Origin: Micromonospora sp. WMMD1102
Lineage (GTDB): Bacteria; Actinomycetota; Actinomycetes; Mycobacteriales; Micromonosporaceae
Reading direction: 5' to 3'
Length of the DNA stretch: 64,000 nucleotides
Assembly (NCBI RefSeq): GCF_029626265.1
Contig: NZ_JARUBN010000001.1
Span: 6,265,001-6,329,000 of the forward strand
This document shows, piece by piece, positions 1 to 6,788 of the stretch. The position numbers and the translations under genes were made by a program. Position 1 is the first letter of the stretch; every line of letters begins with the position of its first letter. The notes under the pieces were generated by a model. That model saw only the letters and a list, made by a program, of their open reading frames with translations, had not been told where the DNA came from and ran no database searches.

Positions 1-158
1 GCCCGCACGGTGGCGATGGCTCCCTCGCCGGAAGTGGCTATCCGATCTTCCCTGGTCAACAGCAGGTCGGCGCCGTCCCTGCGTCGCACACGCACGTCGC
101 CGGCATCGGCTAGCGCTGCGACGCTCTTGGGATCACGCTGCAACTCGCTCCAGTGCAC
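1..158 (-). CDS. Phd-like antitoxin, partial (3' end outside window)
   Basis: Read on the minus strand, this stretch is open and encodes HWSELQRDPKSVA, then a Gly/Asp turn, VRVRRRDGADLLLTRED, and runs off the window edge. The SELQRDPKSVA and RRRDGADLLLTRED blocks look like actinobacterial Phd/prevent-host-death-like antitoxins, which bind DNA and neutralise a toxin. The start is uncertain. GTG at 158 leaves the palindrome at 182-199 upstream of the gene, while an in-frame TTG at 209 would add 17 residues and put the palindrome inside it. No partner toxin is visible because the downstream side is off the window. It is divergent from a complete Phd/RelE pair. Confidence 0.5.
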   Translation of the reverse strand, partial: MHWSELQRDPKSVAALADAGDVRVRRRDGADLLLTREDRIATSGEGAIATVR

Positions 159-181
159 TTCCTTGACATCGACACGGTCAA

Positions 182-199
182 TTCTGAACTTGTTCAGAA
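182..199. promoter_or_regulatory. 18-bp perfect palindrome, candidate operator
   Basis: TTCTGAAC-TT-GTTCAGAA, with two 8-base arms and a 2-base centre. It lies between two divergent antitoxin-type genes, just upstream of the minus-strand Phd-like gene and about 110 bases before the plus-strand antitoxin. Antitoxins of this class usually autoregulate by binding palindromes, so it is a plausible operator. It is not a classical actinobacterial LexA box, which has a 4-base centre between GAAC and GTTC. Confidence 0.45.
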
Positions 200-296
200 C
201 TCCTGGCAAGGCGGATGGTCAGGATGCCGAATCAGTCGTCGGACCAGTACAGCAGGATGCCCGGAGATCTGTGCAGACTTCGCGCCAGACACTGCC

Positions 297-308
297 TATA
301 CTTCGAGC
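297..308 (+). promoter_or_regulatory. -10 element of a leaderless promoter
   Basis: TATACT at 297-302 is followed by 6 bases and then the ATG at 309, so the transcription start would fall on or next to the start codon. There is no Shine-Dalgarno sequence upstream of that ATG. Leaderless transcripts are common in actinobacteria. The -35 region near 273-279 is only a weak match. Confidence 0.5.
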
Positions 309-593
309 ATGACTACCGTGCCGTTCACCGAGGCCCGCAACCGCCTCTCGGAACTCATCGACGAGGTGGCCTCGACACACGAGCGGATAGAGATCACCAG
401 GCACGGCCACGCCGCCGCGGTGCTCATCTCTGCCGACGATCTTGCGGCGCTGGAGGAGACCCTGGAGGTCCTGTCCAGCGCCGAGGCTATGCGGCAACTC
501 GCCGAATCCAGGGCAGCCGTCGAAGCTGGTGACGTCCTCGACGCCGACGAGCTCGCCGCTCTGATGGCGAAGCGGTCGAACCGGTCACGATGA
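309..593 (+). CDS. type II antitoxin, Phd/YefM family
   Basis: A 94-residue protein beginning MTTVPFTEARNRLSELIDEV, the usual Phd/YefM N-terminus (beta strand, then a helix with the RxxLSELxDEV pattern), followed by EITRHGHAAAVLISADDLAAL. The family binds its own promoter through the N-terminal half and blocks the toxin with the C-terminal tail. ATG 309 is chosen because the conserved N-terminus starts there and a -10 box lies 6 bases upstream; the longer open frame from 153 adds unrelated sequence. It overlaps the toxin by 4 bases (ATGA), so the two are translationally coupled. Confidence 0.85.
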   Translation: MTTVPFTEARNRLSELIDEVASTHERIEITRHGHAAAVLISADDLAALEETLEVLSSAEAMRQLAESRAAVEAGDVLDADELAALMAKRSNRSR

Positions 594-880
594 CCGACCC
601 GAATCCCCACCGCTACCGACTCCAGGTCACCGGCCCTGCCGCACGCGCCTTAGCCGGAAGGCTGCCGGAGAAGATCGCAGCGGCCGTCTACGAGTTCATC
701 ACCACGGTCCTGCTCGACAACCCGAATCGGGTCGGCAAACGGCTTCTTCTACCACCCTTCGAAGGCACCTGGTCGGCGCGACGGGGCACGTACCGCGTCC
801 TCTACGAGATCGACGAAGACAACCGCGTCGTGACCGTTACGGCGATCGAAGACCGCGCGGACGCGTACCGGTCGCGTTGA
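590..880 (+). CDS. type II toxin, RelE/ParE family
   Basis: A 96-residue protein with the RelE/ParE fold signature: YRLQVTGPAARALAGRLPEK at the start, a middle VGKRL…PFEGTWSARRGTYRVLYEID segment, and a final strand VVTVTAIEDRADAYR. RelE members are ribosome-dependent mRNA endonucleases; the basic RRGTYRVLYEID strand matches that group. It is encoded immediately after and overlapping its antitoxin. Codon 21 (650-652) is TTA, the codon read by the rare tRNA-Leu(UAA) found in this window at 17054-17134; the antitoxin has no TTA. Toxin translation may therefore depend on that tRNA. Confidence 0.85.
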   Translation: MTDPNPHRYRLQVTGPAARALAGRLPEKIAAAVYEFITTVLLDNPNRVGKRLLLPPFEGTWSARRGTYRVLYEIDEDNRVVTVTAIEDRADAYRSR

Positions 881-1165
881 CTCACCGCGGGCCACGTCGG
901 CCCGGTCCCACCCTCTCGCCAGCAGCTCACCGTTCGCCACGGTGCGGCTACCGCAACCACGGCCCCACCGGGATGAGCTGCCCCGTCGGCGTCGCCCGGG
1001 TGCCGTCCGACCTTCACCCGTCTCCTGGCACGACAGGCTCCTGGCCACACAGCTCCCCACCGACATCGACGTGAAAACGTCCTGCCCGAGGTGTCGTATC
1101 CACTCGGCGCCGTCCGTAGGTGGTACGGAGGCAGACGAAGGTCCGCCCGAGACGAGGGAGCAGAC

Positions 1166-1525
1166 ATGGCCCATTACCTCATCTACTTCAACCAGCAGTG
1201 GGTGGGCGACCACACCGAGGAGTGGTTCCGCGAGCGCGGCCCACTCGCCTCGGCGGTCGTGGACGAGATCAGGGCAGCCGGGGCGTACGTGTTCGCCGGA
1301 GGCCTGGAGCAGGGCCCCGTCTTCAGTGCCGACGCCACGAGCGGCACGTTGGTGTTCACCGACGGGCCCTACGTCGACAACAAGGAGTGGCTGGGCGGGC
1401 TGACCGTGGTGGACGTGCCCGACGAGGAGACGGCCCGGATGTGGGCCGGCAAGCTCGCCGAAGCATGCGGCTGGCCCCAGGAGGTCCGACGGTTCGGCTC
1501 GCAGTCGAAACCCGGTGACGAGTGA
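1166..1525 (+). CDS. YCII-related (DGPF) domain protein
   Basis: 119 residues beginning MAHYLIYFNQQWVGDHTEEW and containing DGPYVDNKEWLGGLTVVDV, the DGPF-type motif of YCII-related proteins. These are small dimeric alpha/beta-barrel proteins, often encoded near ECF sigma factors; the enzymatic role of most is unknown. ATG 1166 is preceded by a purine-rich GAGGGAG. An earlier in-frame ATG at 1091 gives unconserved Arg-rich sequence and is rejected. It stands alone: the preceding 285 bases hold no gene, and a strong hairpin follows the stop. Confidence 0.8.
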   Translation: MAHYLIYFNQQWVGDHTEEWFRERGPLASAVVDEIRAAGAYVFAGGLEQGPVFSADATSGTLVFTDGPYVDNKEWLGGLTVVDVPDEETARMWAGKLAEACGWPQEVRRFGSQSKPGDE

Positions 1526-1568
1526 GCCGAGTCGCCGTGGCCAGGACAGCCTGACCCCGGTACAGGCG

Positions 1569-1600
1569 CTGGCGCTGGCGCGGGTCCGCGCCAGCGCCAG
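1569..1600. terminator. perfect 14-bp hairpin after YCII gene
   Basis: CTGGCGCTGGCGCG, 4-base loop GGTC, then the exact complement. It lies 44 bases after the stop at 1525 and upstream of the next gene. There is no T-run, as is usual for high-GC actinobacterial terminators. Confidence 0.7.
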
Positions 1601-1700
1601 TTGCCCGCCGGGCCGACCAACCGAAATTCCGGGACAGACAACACGGTGTGTGTTTGCTTCAATACCTCTGCCGGGGGACGTGACGACGAGCGGGGGAACG

Positions 1701-2102
1701 GTGCTGGACAGGGATCCGACCGAGGCCGAGGAATGGATCCGCTCCTGGTCGGCCCAGGCCTCCGCCCGGGCCGAGGCGACCACGGCCATGGCCGACCGGG
1801 TTGCCGGCGTCACCACCACCGCGGCCAATCTCGACGGTACGGTCCGGGTCCGGATCGCCTCGTCCGGCGTACTGCTGGGCCTGGAGCTGGACGACCGCAC
1901 CCGGGCGCTCTCCGGCCGCGACCTCGCCGCCGAGATCATGGCCACCATGCGCCGCGCGCAGGCAAAGCTGGCCGAGTCGGTCACCGCCGCCGTCCGGGAG
2001 ACGGTGGGCGTCGACACGGAGACCGGACAGGCGGTGATCGCCAGCTTCCGGCAGAGGTTCCCGGCCGACGAGCCCGACGACGACCTCGACGGCCGGAGGT
2101 GA
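1701..2102 (+). CDS. YbaB/EbfC-like protein of an ESX-type locus
   Basis: 133 residues. The central part (NLDGTVRVRIASSGVLLGLELDD…LAAEIMATMRRAQAKLAESV) fits the YbaB/EbfC fold: beta strands with a V-x-V-x-A-x-G pattern, then a long helix. YbaB proteins bind DNA; in actinobacteria, paralogues are often the first gene of small ESX/WXG100 operons, where their role is unknown. GTG 1701 follows a GGGGGAAC ribosome site, and the conserved protein begins there. Three bases separate it from the next gene, so it heads the operon running to 5018. Confidence 0.75.
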   Translation: MLDRDPTEAEEWIRSWSAQASARAEATTAMADRVAGVTTTAANLDGTVRVRIASSGVLLGLELDDRTRALSGRDLAAEIMATMRRAQAKLAESVTAAVRETVGVDTETGQAVIASFRQRFPADEPDDDLDGRR

Positions 2103-2105
2103 CAG

Positions 2106-2438
2106 GTGTCCGGTCAGGACATTCGCATGCCGATCGAGGCGGTCGCCCGGCACGCCACCTCGGTCGACGCCGCCGCCGACGCGGTACAGACGGCGCACGG
2201 CGCCGCACAGCAGGTCAACCTGGGTCAGGAGGCGTACGGCAAGCTCTGCGGCGTGGTGCTGCCCGCCATGATCGGGATACTCGGCGGCTCCGGGGTCAAG
2301 GCCCTGGAGGCATCCCTGAACAGCCTGCGGGACGCCGCCGCCGGACTGCGTACGGCCGCCGCCAGCGCCGAGTCGACCGACCAGGTGAGCGCCAGCCGGA
2401 GCCGGGCCGTCGCGCCCCGACGTGAGCTGCCGCTGTGA
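2106..2438 (+). CDS. EspC/WXG100-like ESX-associated protein
   Basis: 110 residues, nearly all helix: a first helix (MPIEAVARHATSVDAAADAV), a short central turn near GQEAYGKLCG, and a second helix (ALEASLNSLRDAAAGLRTAA). This helix-turn-helix hairpin and the RMPIEAV opening resemble the EspC/T7SS-secreted small proteins and WXG100 antigens of ESX (type VII) systems. GTG 2106 is the start. Its stop overlaps the start of the large downstream gene (GTGA, 2435-2438). By analogy it may be a secretion partner of that protein; no ESX ATPase or membrane component is in the window. Confidence 0.7.
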   Translation: MSGQDIRMPIEAVARHATSVDAAADAVQTAHGAAQQVNLGQEAYGKLCGVVLPAMIGILGGSGVKALEASLNSLRDAAAGLRTAAASAESTDQVSASRSRAVAPRRELPL

Positions 2439-4651
2439 CCTCAGGGGCCAATCCGCTGGTCGCCCAGCGGGTCGACAGCACCGAGTGGTACACCGGCATC
2501 GGAGTCGCCGAGGGCGTCGCCGACCTGGTGAACGGCATCGAGTCCGGCAGCTGGGTCGACGGGACGATCGGCGGCCTGGCGACCTCGCTGGAGGCGCTGA
2601 GCGTCGTCCTGGATCCGCTCGGCTCGCTGGTCAGCTATGGCGTCTCCTGGCTGATCGAGCACGTCAAGCCGCTCTCCGACGCACTGGACTGGCTCGCCGG
2701 CGACCCGGACCAGATCTCCGCGTACGCACAGACCTGGCGCAACGTCGCCGAGCACACCGTAAAGGCGGCGAACGAGCTGCGCGCCGCCGTCGCCCGTGAC
2801 CTGGTCGAGTGGGCCGGACCGGCGGCCACCGCGTACCAGACGAACATCGGTCTCCAGGTCGACTCGCTGGGGAAGATCGGCGAGTCCGCCAAGGGGATCG
2901 GTTCCGCCGTGGAGGGTGCCGGCCTGCTCGTCACCCTGGTGCGGGAACTCGTCCGCGACCTGATCGCCGACTTCGTCTCGGTGCTGGTCGTCCGCCTGCC
3001 GATGTGGCTGGCCGAGGCGGGCCTGACCCTCGGGGCCGCCACTCCGCTGGTGGCCGCCCAGGTCAGCTCGCTGGTGGCGAAGTGGGTCGCCAAGATCTCC
3101 GAGCTGCTGCTCGGGCTGGTCCGGAGCATCACCAAGCTGATGCCGATGCTGCGCAGACTCGACGACATCTTCGCCGAGCTGTGGCGGGCGTTGCGCGACG
3201 CGACCGGCGACGGCTTCCCCGGCGCAGGCGCCACTCCGGACGTACCGCAGCCGCAATGGACCGGCCCGGTACCAGCGGCCGGGACACCGGTGTCCGCCGA
3301 TCCGTCACCGACAGCCCCCCGCGCACCGGAAGCTCCCGGCTCCACCGATCTCCCCAGCGGAGCCGGCGGATCCGGTGGAGCCGGCGGAGGGGGTGGAGGG
3401 GGTGGAGCCGGCGGGAACGGTGGGTCCGGCGAAGGCGGTGGCGACGGCGTCGCGCCGGCTCGGAACCCGGCGCCCGCCGGCACCGTGTACGGCACGCCGA
3501 CCAGCCCGCAGCTCGCCGGGGTGGCCCCGCCGGCGACGGTCCCCGGCGCACCGGAGATTCCCCCGGCTTCCGCCCCGGCTACGCCGTCGCCCGGCACCGC
3601 CCCCGCTCCGACCGGAACCCTCTACGGCACACCCACCGCACCCGATCTGGCCGGCAGGCCCGGCGCTCCGGCCACCGGTCCGTCCACGCCCGGCACCCCG
3701 GCCGCGCCGCCCGGAGGTTCCGGCCCGACCGGTGCTGACCCGCGCTCGCCACGCGGACTTCCGCAACCGACCGTTCCCGACGATCTCAGCTCGCTCGAAC
3801 CGAGGTCGCCGTCCGACGCTGGCCGGAACCCGTGGTACGACAGCGGGGACGGCGGCGGAAACGGCGGGGACGGCGGGGACGGCGCGGGTCAGCCGCCGGA
3901 GACGGACGGGGCGGCTGATGCGGACGGGGCGGCGGACGGGCCGGGAGAACCGGAGGCCGGGTCCGGCGCCGATCCCGCCGTGCCCGATCATGCGAGCGAG
4001 GCCGAGTTGCGGTTGCTCGGCAGGGAGGTGCACAGCATGGTCGAGCTCGACCCCAGCAGACACCCCGAGGTGTACGACATCACGTTCACCGACGGCACGC
4101 ACGGCATCTACAAGCCGAACGTGCCCGAGAACGAGTTCGTCCAGGTCCGCTCCTCGATTCCGGAGAGCGGGCTGGCGGCCCGGGAGGTCGCCGCCTCCCG
4201 CCTCAACGAGGACCTCGGCTTCGACCTGGTGCCGACGACCGCCCGCTGGGACGGCCCGCACGGGTCCGGCTCGATGCAGGAGTTCGTGGAGAACGCGAGC
4301 CAGGGCCGTGAGGTGACCGACTACTCCGTCCCGGAACGCGAGCAGATGGCGGTGCTCGACTATGTCAGCGGCAACACCGACCGGCACATGGGTAACTACC
4401 TGACCGGCCCGGACGGTCGCCTCGTCGCCATCGACCACGGCTACTCGTTCCCGCAGTCGAACGCCGAGCCGCTGCGCTCGGAATTCGTGCAGGAGCGGAT
4501 GAACAGCCCGCTCAGCCCGGACACGATGGCCCGGCTCCAGGCCACCGACCCAGCCCCGTACTGGCCGACCGGCTCCGGGCCACCGGCCTGGACGAGAGGG
4601 CGGTCGCCGGTGCGCTGGACCGCTTCGACGAGTTACGCAGCCGGGGCATGA
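2435..4651 (+). CDS. ESX-like protein with C-terminal PI3/4-kinase-like domain (frameshifted end)
   Basis: 738 residues as read. Residues 1-250 are helical with a WXG100/LXG-like layout and hydrophobic helices around 160-245. Residues 270-515 are a Pro/Gly/Ala-rich linker with two 'GTxYGTPTxPxLAG' copies. Residues 516-700 look like the PI3/PI4-kinase-type fold seen in SCO1664-family proteins: Lys560 in GIYKP, LAAREVAASRL, GSMQEF, Asp649-Arg-His in NTDRHMGN, and Asp667 in AIDHG. This suggests a secreted or surface kinase-like effector; the substrate is unknown. The last 30 residues (PYWPTGSGPPAW…) are unlike the family, while another frame continues it to 4698, so a 1-base deletion near 4556-4560 is likely. 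GTG start overlaps the previous stop. Confidence 0.75.
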   Translation: MTSGANPLVAQRVDSTEWYTGIGVAEGVADLVNGIESGSWVDGTIGGLATSLEALSVVLDPLGSLVSYGVSWLIEHVKPLSDALDWLAGDPDQISAYAQTWRNVAEHTVKAANELRAAVARDLVEWAGPAATAYQTNIGLQVDSLGKIGESAKGIGSAVEGAGLLVTLVRELVRDLIADFVSVLVVRLPMWLAEAGLTLGAATPLVAAQVSSLVAKWVAKISELLLGLVRSITKLMPMLRRLDDIFAELWRALRDATGDGFPGAGATPDVPQPQWTGPVPAAGTPVSADPSPTAPRAPEAPGSTDLPSGAGGSGGAGGGGGGGGAGGNGGSGEGGGDGVAPARNPAPAGTVYGTPTSPQLAGVAPPATVPGAPEIPPASAPATPSPGTAPAPTGTLYGTPTAPDLAGRPGAPATGPSTPGTPAAPPGGSGPTGADPRSPRGLPQPTVPDDLSSLEPRSPSDAGRNPWYDSGDGGGNGGDGGDGAGQPPETDGAADADGAADGPGEPEAGSGADPAVPDHASEAELRLLGREVHSMVELDPSRHPEVYDITFTDGTHGIYKPNVPENEFVQVRSSIPESGLAAREVAASRLNEDLGFDLVPTTARWDGPHGSGSMQEFVENASQGREVTDYSVPEREQMAVLDYVSGNTDRHMGNYLTGPDGRLVAIDHGYSFPQSNAEPLRSEFVQERMNSPLSPDTMARLQATDPAPYWPTGSGPPAWTRGRSPVRWTASTSYAAGA

Positions 4652-4698
4652 TCACCGGCGAGGCGTGGCGGGCCTTCCATCCGCCGAATCCGTGGTGA
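4559..4698 (+). other. frame-shifted true C-terminus of the kinase-like gene
   Basis: From 4561 the neighbouring frame reads LADRLRATGLDERAVAGALD, then RFDELRSRGMITGEAWRAFH, ending in PPNPW and TGA at 4696-4698. This is the regular amphipathic helical tail expected after DTMARLQATDPA. The annotated frame ends at 4651 instead. Restoring one base in GCCCCGTA (4553-4560) would join them. The recovered tail contains a TTA codon (in GAG-TTA-CGC). Confidence 0.7.
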
Positions 4699-4730
4699 CC
4701 AGAGGAGCCGTGGTGACACAGGAGGCAGAC

Positions 4731-5018
4731 ATGACCGAGCAGGCACCGACCAAGGTGGCGTTGTACTCGTTCGCCCAGCACACCAACCGGCGGGTGGCCG
4801 AGTTCCGCTGGCAGCCCGGCGAGGCGGTGTCGCTGACCATCCTCGACCCCGAGTGGGCCGCGCTGGCGCGGGACTTCTACAACAAGGGCGTACCGGCCGG
4901 GCCGGGGCGGGTTTCGCCGGAGACGGGTCCGGAGTTCATGCGGGCCCTGCTCCAGCGCTTCCGGATGAGCTACTACAAGTTCGTGGACGAGAGCGGCGAG
5001 AACGGCGAGAGCGCCTGA
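4731..5018 (+). CDS. conserved small protein paired with the kinase-like gene
   Basis: 95 residues: MTEQAPTKVALYSFAQHTNR, then EFRWQPGEAVSLTILDPEWA, and a helical end with FMRALLQRFRMSYYKFVDES. No named domain is recognised and no signal peptide or membrane segment is seen. ATG 4731 has a strong AGGAGG at 4720-4725. The gene starts 32 bases after the restored stop of the kinase-like gene, so it is the fourth gene of the ESX-like operon. Its size and position fit an immunity protein, chaperone or regulator; this is inference. Confidence 0.7.
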   Translation: MTEQAPTKVALYSFAQHTNRRVAEFRWQPGEAVSLTILDPEWAALARDFYNKGVPAGPGRVSPETGPEFMRALLQRFRMSYYKFVDESGENGESA

Positions 5019-5110
5019 GCCGTGGCCGGCAGTCGGCAGCCGGCAGCCGGCGCCGTACGGAGCGCTCGGGCGGGCCGGTTCGGCGGTCCCGGCGGTGTGG
5101 TCAAAAACCC

Positions 5111-5139
5111 TTGCCGGTGCCGACCGGGCTGGATAGCGT
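5111..5139 (+). promoter_or_regulatory. housekeeping-type promoter
   Basis: TTGCCG (5111-5116), a 17-base spacer, then TAGCGT (5134-5139), a good match to actinobacterial vegetative promoters. The predicted transcript starts near 5146, about 300 bases before the next start codon, at the left edge of a highly structured region. Confidence 0.6.
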
Positions 5140-5145
5140 GGCCGT

Positions 5146-5376
5146 ACACGGGAAGGGAGGTGGTCCGAGCTTTGTATAGCGATAGGACTCGTGAGGTGGC
5201 TGTCCGCTAGCCGCTGTCCTTGACAGTTCGGTGTCCGCCGCAGGCGGGCAGTTGCAAGTCGTCGAGACCGTGTGGCAGCGGTGCGGCGAATCCACGACAG
5301 CCACCCGACCCCCGGGGAGCCGGCCATAGTCCAGCCGGCTCCCGCGTGACAGGCGTCACGCGGGACCCCGGGGGTC
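5146..5376 (+). ncRNA. candidate structured RNA or long 5' leader upstream of rnz
   Basis: GGTGGCTGTC (5195-5204) is exactly complementary to GACAGCCACC (5296-5305), closing a 111-base domain. Inside are small hairpins CTGTC-ctt-GACAG (5214-5226) and CCGCC-gca-GGCGG (5235-5247). Two strong hairpins follow: 5315-5343 (10 bp) and 5341-5364 (10 bp), sharing CCC 5341-5343, then GACCCC-g-GGGGTC (5364-5376). The 5' part is less GC-rich than its surroundings. It could be a stand-alone sRNA ending at the hairpins (size and closed-loop shape recall 6S/Ms1-like RNAs) or an rnz leader. A tiny ORF ending at TAG 5208-5210 (DRTREVAVR) is also possible. I do not recognise the family with certainty. Confidence 0.5.
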
Positions 5377-5449
5377 GACCATTTCCCCGTCGACCTCCGT
5401 CGCCACCGGCCGCCGCCGCAAGCCGGTACTCCCCGGGAAGAGGCCCGCC

Positions 5450-6430
5450 GTGTCCGTACGTGAGCTGGCGGTGCTGGGCACGGCCAGCCAGGTCCCGACC
5501 CGGCACCGCAACCACAACGGGTACCTGCTGCGCTGGGACCGGGAGGTGATCCTCTTCGACCCCGGCGAGGGGACCCAGCGGCAGATGATGTTCGCCGGCA
5601 TCCCGGCCGGTGACCTGACCCGGATCTGCGTCACGCACTTCCACGGCGACCACTGTCTCGGCCTGCCCGGGGTGGTGCAGCGGCTCTCCCTGGACCGGGT
5701 GGCCCGACCGGTCGAGGCGCACTTCCCGGCCGACGACGCGCACTTCTTCGCCCGGCTGCGGCACGCCAGCTCCTTCCACGAGACCGCCGAGCTGCGCGAG
5801 CTGCCGGTGCTGCGGGACGGGCAGACCTTCGGCACCGCCGCCGGCACGTTGCTGGCCCGCCGGCTCCGGCATCCGGTGCCGACGTACGGCTACCGGCTGG
5901 TCGAGCCGGACGAGTGGCGGATGCTGCCGGAGCGGCTGGCGGCGTACGGGATCCGGGGTCCGGCGGTCGGCGAGTTGATCCGTACCGGGCAGGTCGACGC
6001 GGCGGGCCGGCGGGTGACGCTGGCCGAGGTGAGCGCGCCCCGGCCCGGCCAGCGGTTCGGTTTCGTGATGGACACCGGCCTCTGTGACGGAGTTTTCGAG
6101 CTGGCCGAGCGGGCCGACCTGCTGGTGATCGAGTCGACGTTCCTGACCGAGGACGCCGCGCTCGCCGCCGAGGTCGGGCACCTGACCGCGGCCCAGGCCG
6201 CCCGGGTGGCGGCCGAGTCCGGGGTACGCCGGCTCGTGCTGACCCACTTCTCCCAGCGTTACGGCCCGACGTCCCGGGCCGGGGTGCCGCCGGCCGCCGA
6301 GCGCTTCGCGACCGAGGCCCGGGAGCACTTCGACGGTGAGCTGGTGGTCGCCGAGGACCTGACCCGGGTGGCCGTGCCACCCCGGGCAGCGGTCAGCAGG
6401 ACGGGCTCACCACCAACCGCTGCGCCCTGA
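5450..6430 (+). CDS. rnz: ribonuclease Z (tRNase Z), metallo-beta-lactamase fold
   Basis: 326 residues. The zinc motif HFHGDH is at residues 63-68; GEGTQRQMM, the MDTG segment, ESTFL and the late LTHFSQRY histidine follow in the order expected for bacterial RNase Z. The enzyme removes 3' trailers from tRNA precursors lacking encoded CCA; the tRNA at 17054-17134 lacks an encoded CCA. GTG 5450 is chosen because the family start ([15 protein letters not shown]) begins there. Its length is usual for the long actinobacterial form. It follows the structured RNA candidate; the minus-strand gene after it ends one base away. Confidence 0.88.
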   Translation: MSVRELAVLGTASQVPTRHRNHNGYLLRWDREVILFDPGEGTQRQMMFAGIPAGDLTRICVTHFHGDHCLGLPGVVQRLSLDRVARPVEAHFPADDAHFFARLRHASSFHETAELRELPVLRDGQTFGTAAGTLLARRLRHPVPTYGYRLVEPDEWRMLPERLAAYGIRGPAVGELIRTGQVDAAGRRVTLAEVSAPRPGQRFGFVMDTGLCDGVFELAERADLLVIESTFLTEDAALAAEVGHLTAAQAARVAAESGVRRLVLTHFSQRYGPTSRAGVPPAAERFATEAREHFDGELVVAEDLTRVAVPPRAAVSRTGSPPTAAP

Positions 6431-6431
6431 G

Positions 6432-6761
6432 TCAGCGGGGCAGCGTCGCCGCCAGCCGCTGCGGCGCCCTGATCCGCCACGACTCGGTGAGCAGTTCGCT
6501 CAACTCGACCGGGTCGGCCCGGTCCAGCGCGACCACCACCATCGGATAGTTGGCGTAGTGCGCCGGCACCGTGTAGGTCTGCGGCGCCGCGTCGAGCAGC
6601 GCCTCCCGCTCGTGCGTGAAGATCGCGATCCGTTCGCGGTCCTCCAGCAGTCGGACGAAGAGCTTGCCGCGGATCTTGCAGGCGGGTGTCCCGTACGAGA
6701 TGCCCTGTTCCACTTCGGGCAACACCGACACCAGATCACACACTCTGTCCCAGGTGACCAT
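6432..6761 (-). CDS. MmcQ/YjbR family DNA-binding-like protein
   Basis: 109 residues with the CyaY-like fold of MmcQ/YjbR proteins: SYGTPACKIRGKLFVRLLED, then FTHEREALLDAAP and YPMVVVALDRADPVELSELL near the end. Function of the family is not settled; members are small cytoplasmic proteins. ATG at 6761 gives MVTWDRV; an in-frame GTG at 6770 would add three residues. It is divergent from the GNAT gene with only 27 bases between start codons, so the two promoters must overlap or one transcript is leaderless. It converges on rnz. Confidence 0.78.
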   Translation of the reverse strand: MVTWDRVCDLVSVLPEVEQGISYGTPACKIRGKLFVRLLEDRERIAIFTHEREALLDAAPQTYTVPAHYANYPMVVVALDRADPVELSELLTESWRIRAPQRLAATLPR

Positions 6762-6788
6762 GTCGGCCACGTTACTACGATCATCATC

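Noticed and set aside
182..199. LexA/SOS box
   Set aside because: The actinobacterial box has four bases between GAAC and GTTC; here there are two.
153..308. Longer N-terminus for the Phd antitoxin
   Set aside because: Adds Cys/Trp-rich sequence unlike the family and crosses the palindrome and -10 box.
877..1165. Small gene between the toxin and the YCII gene
   Set aside because: No frame with a ribosome site or family resemblance; only a small GACGT-gaaa-ACGTC hairpin is present.
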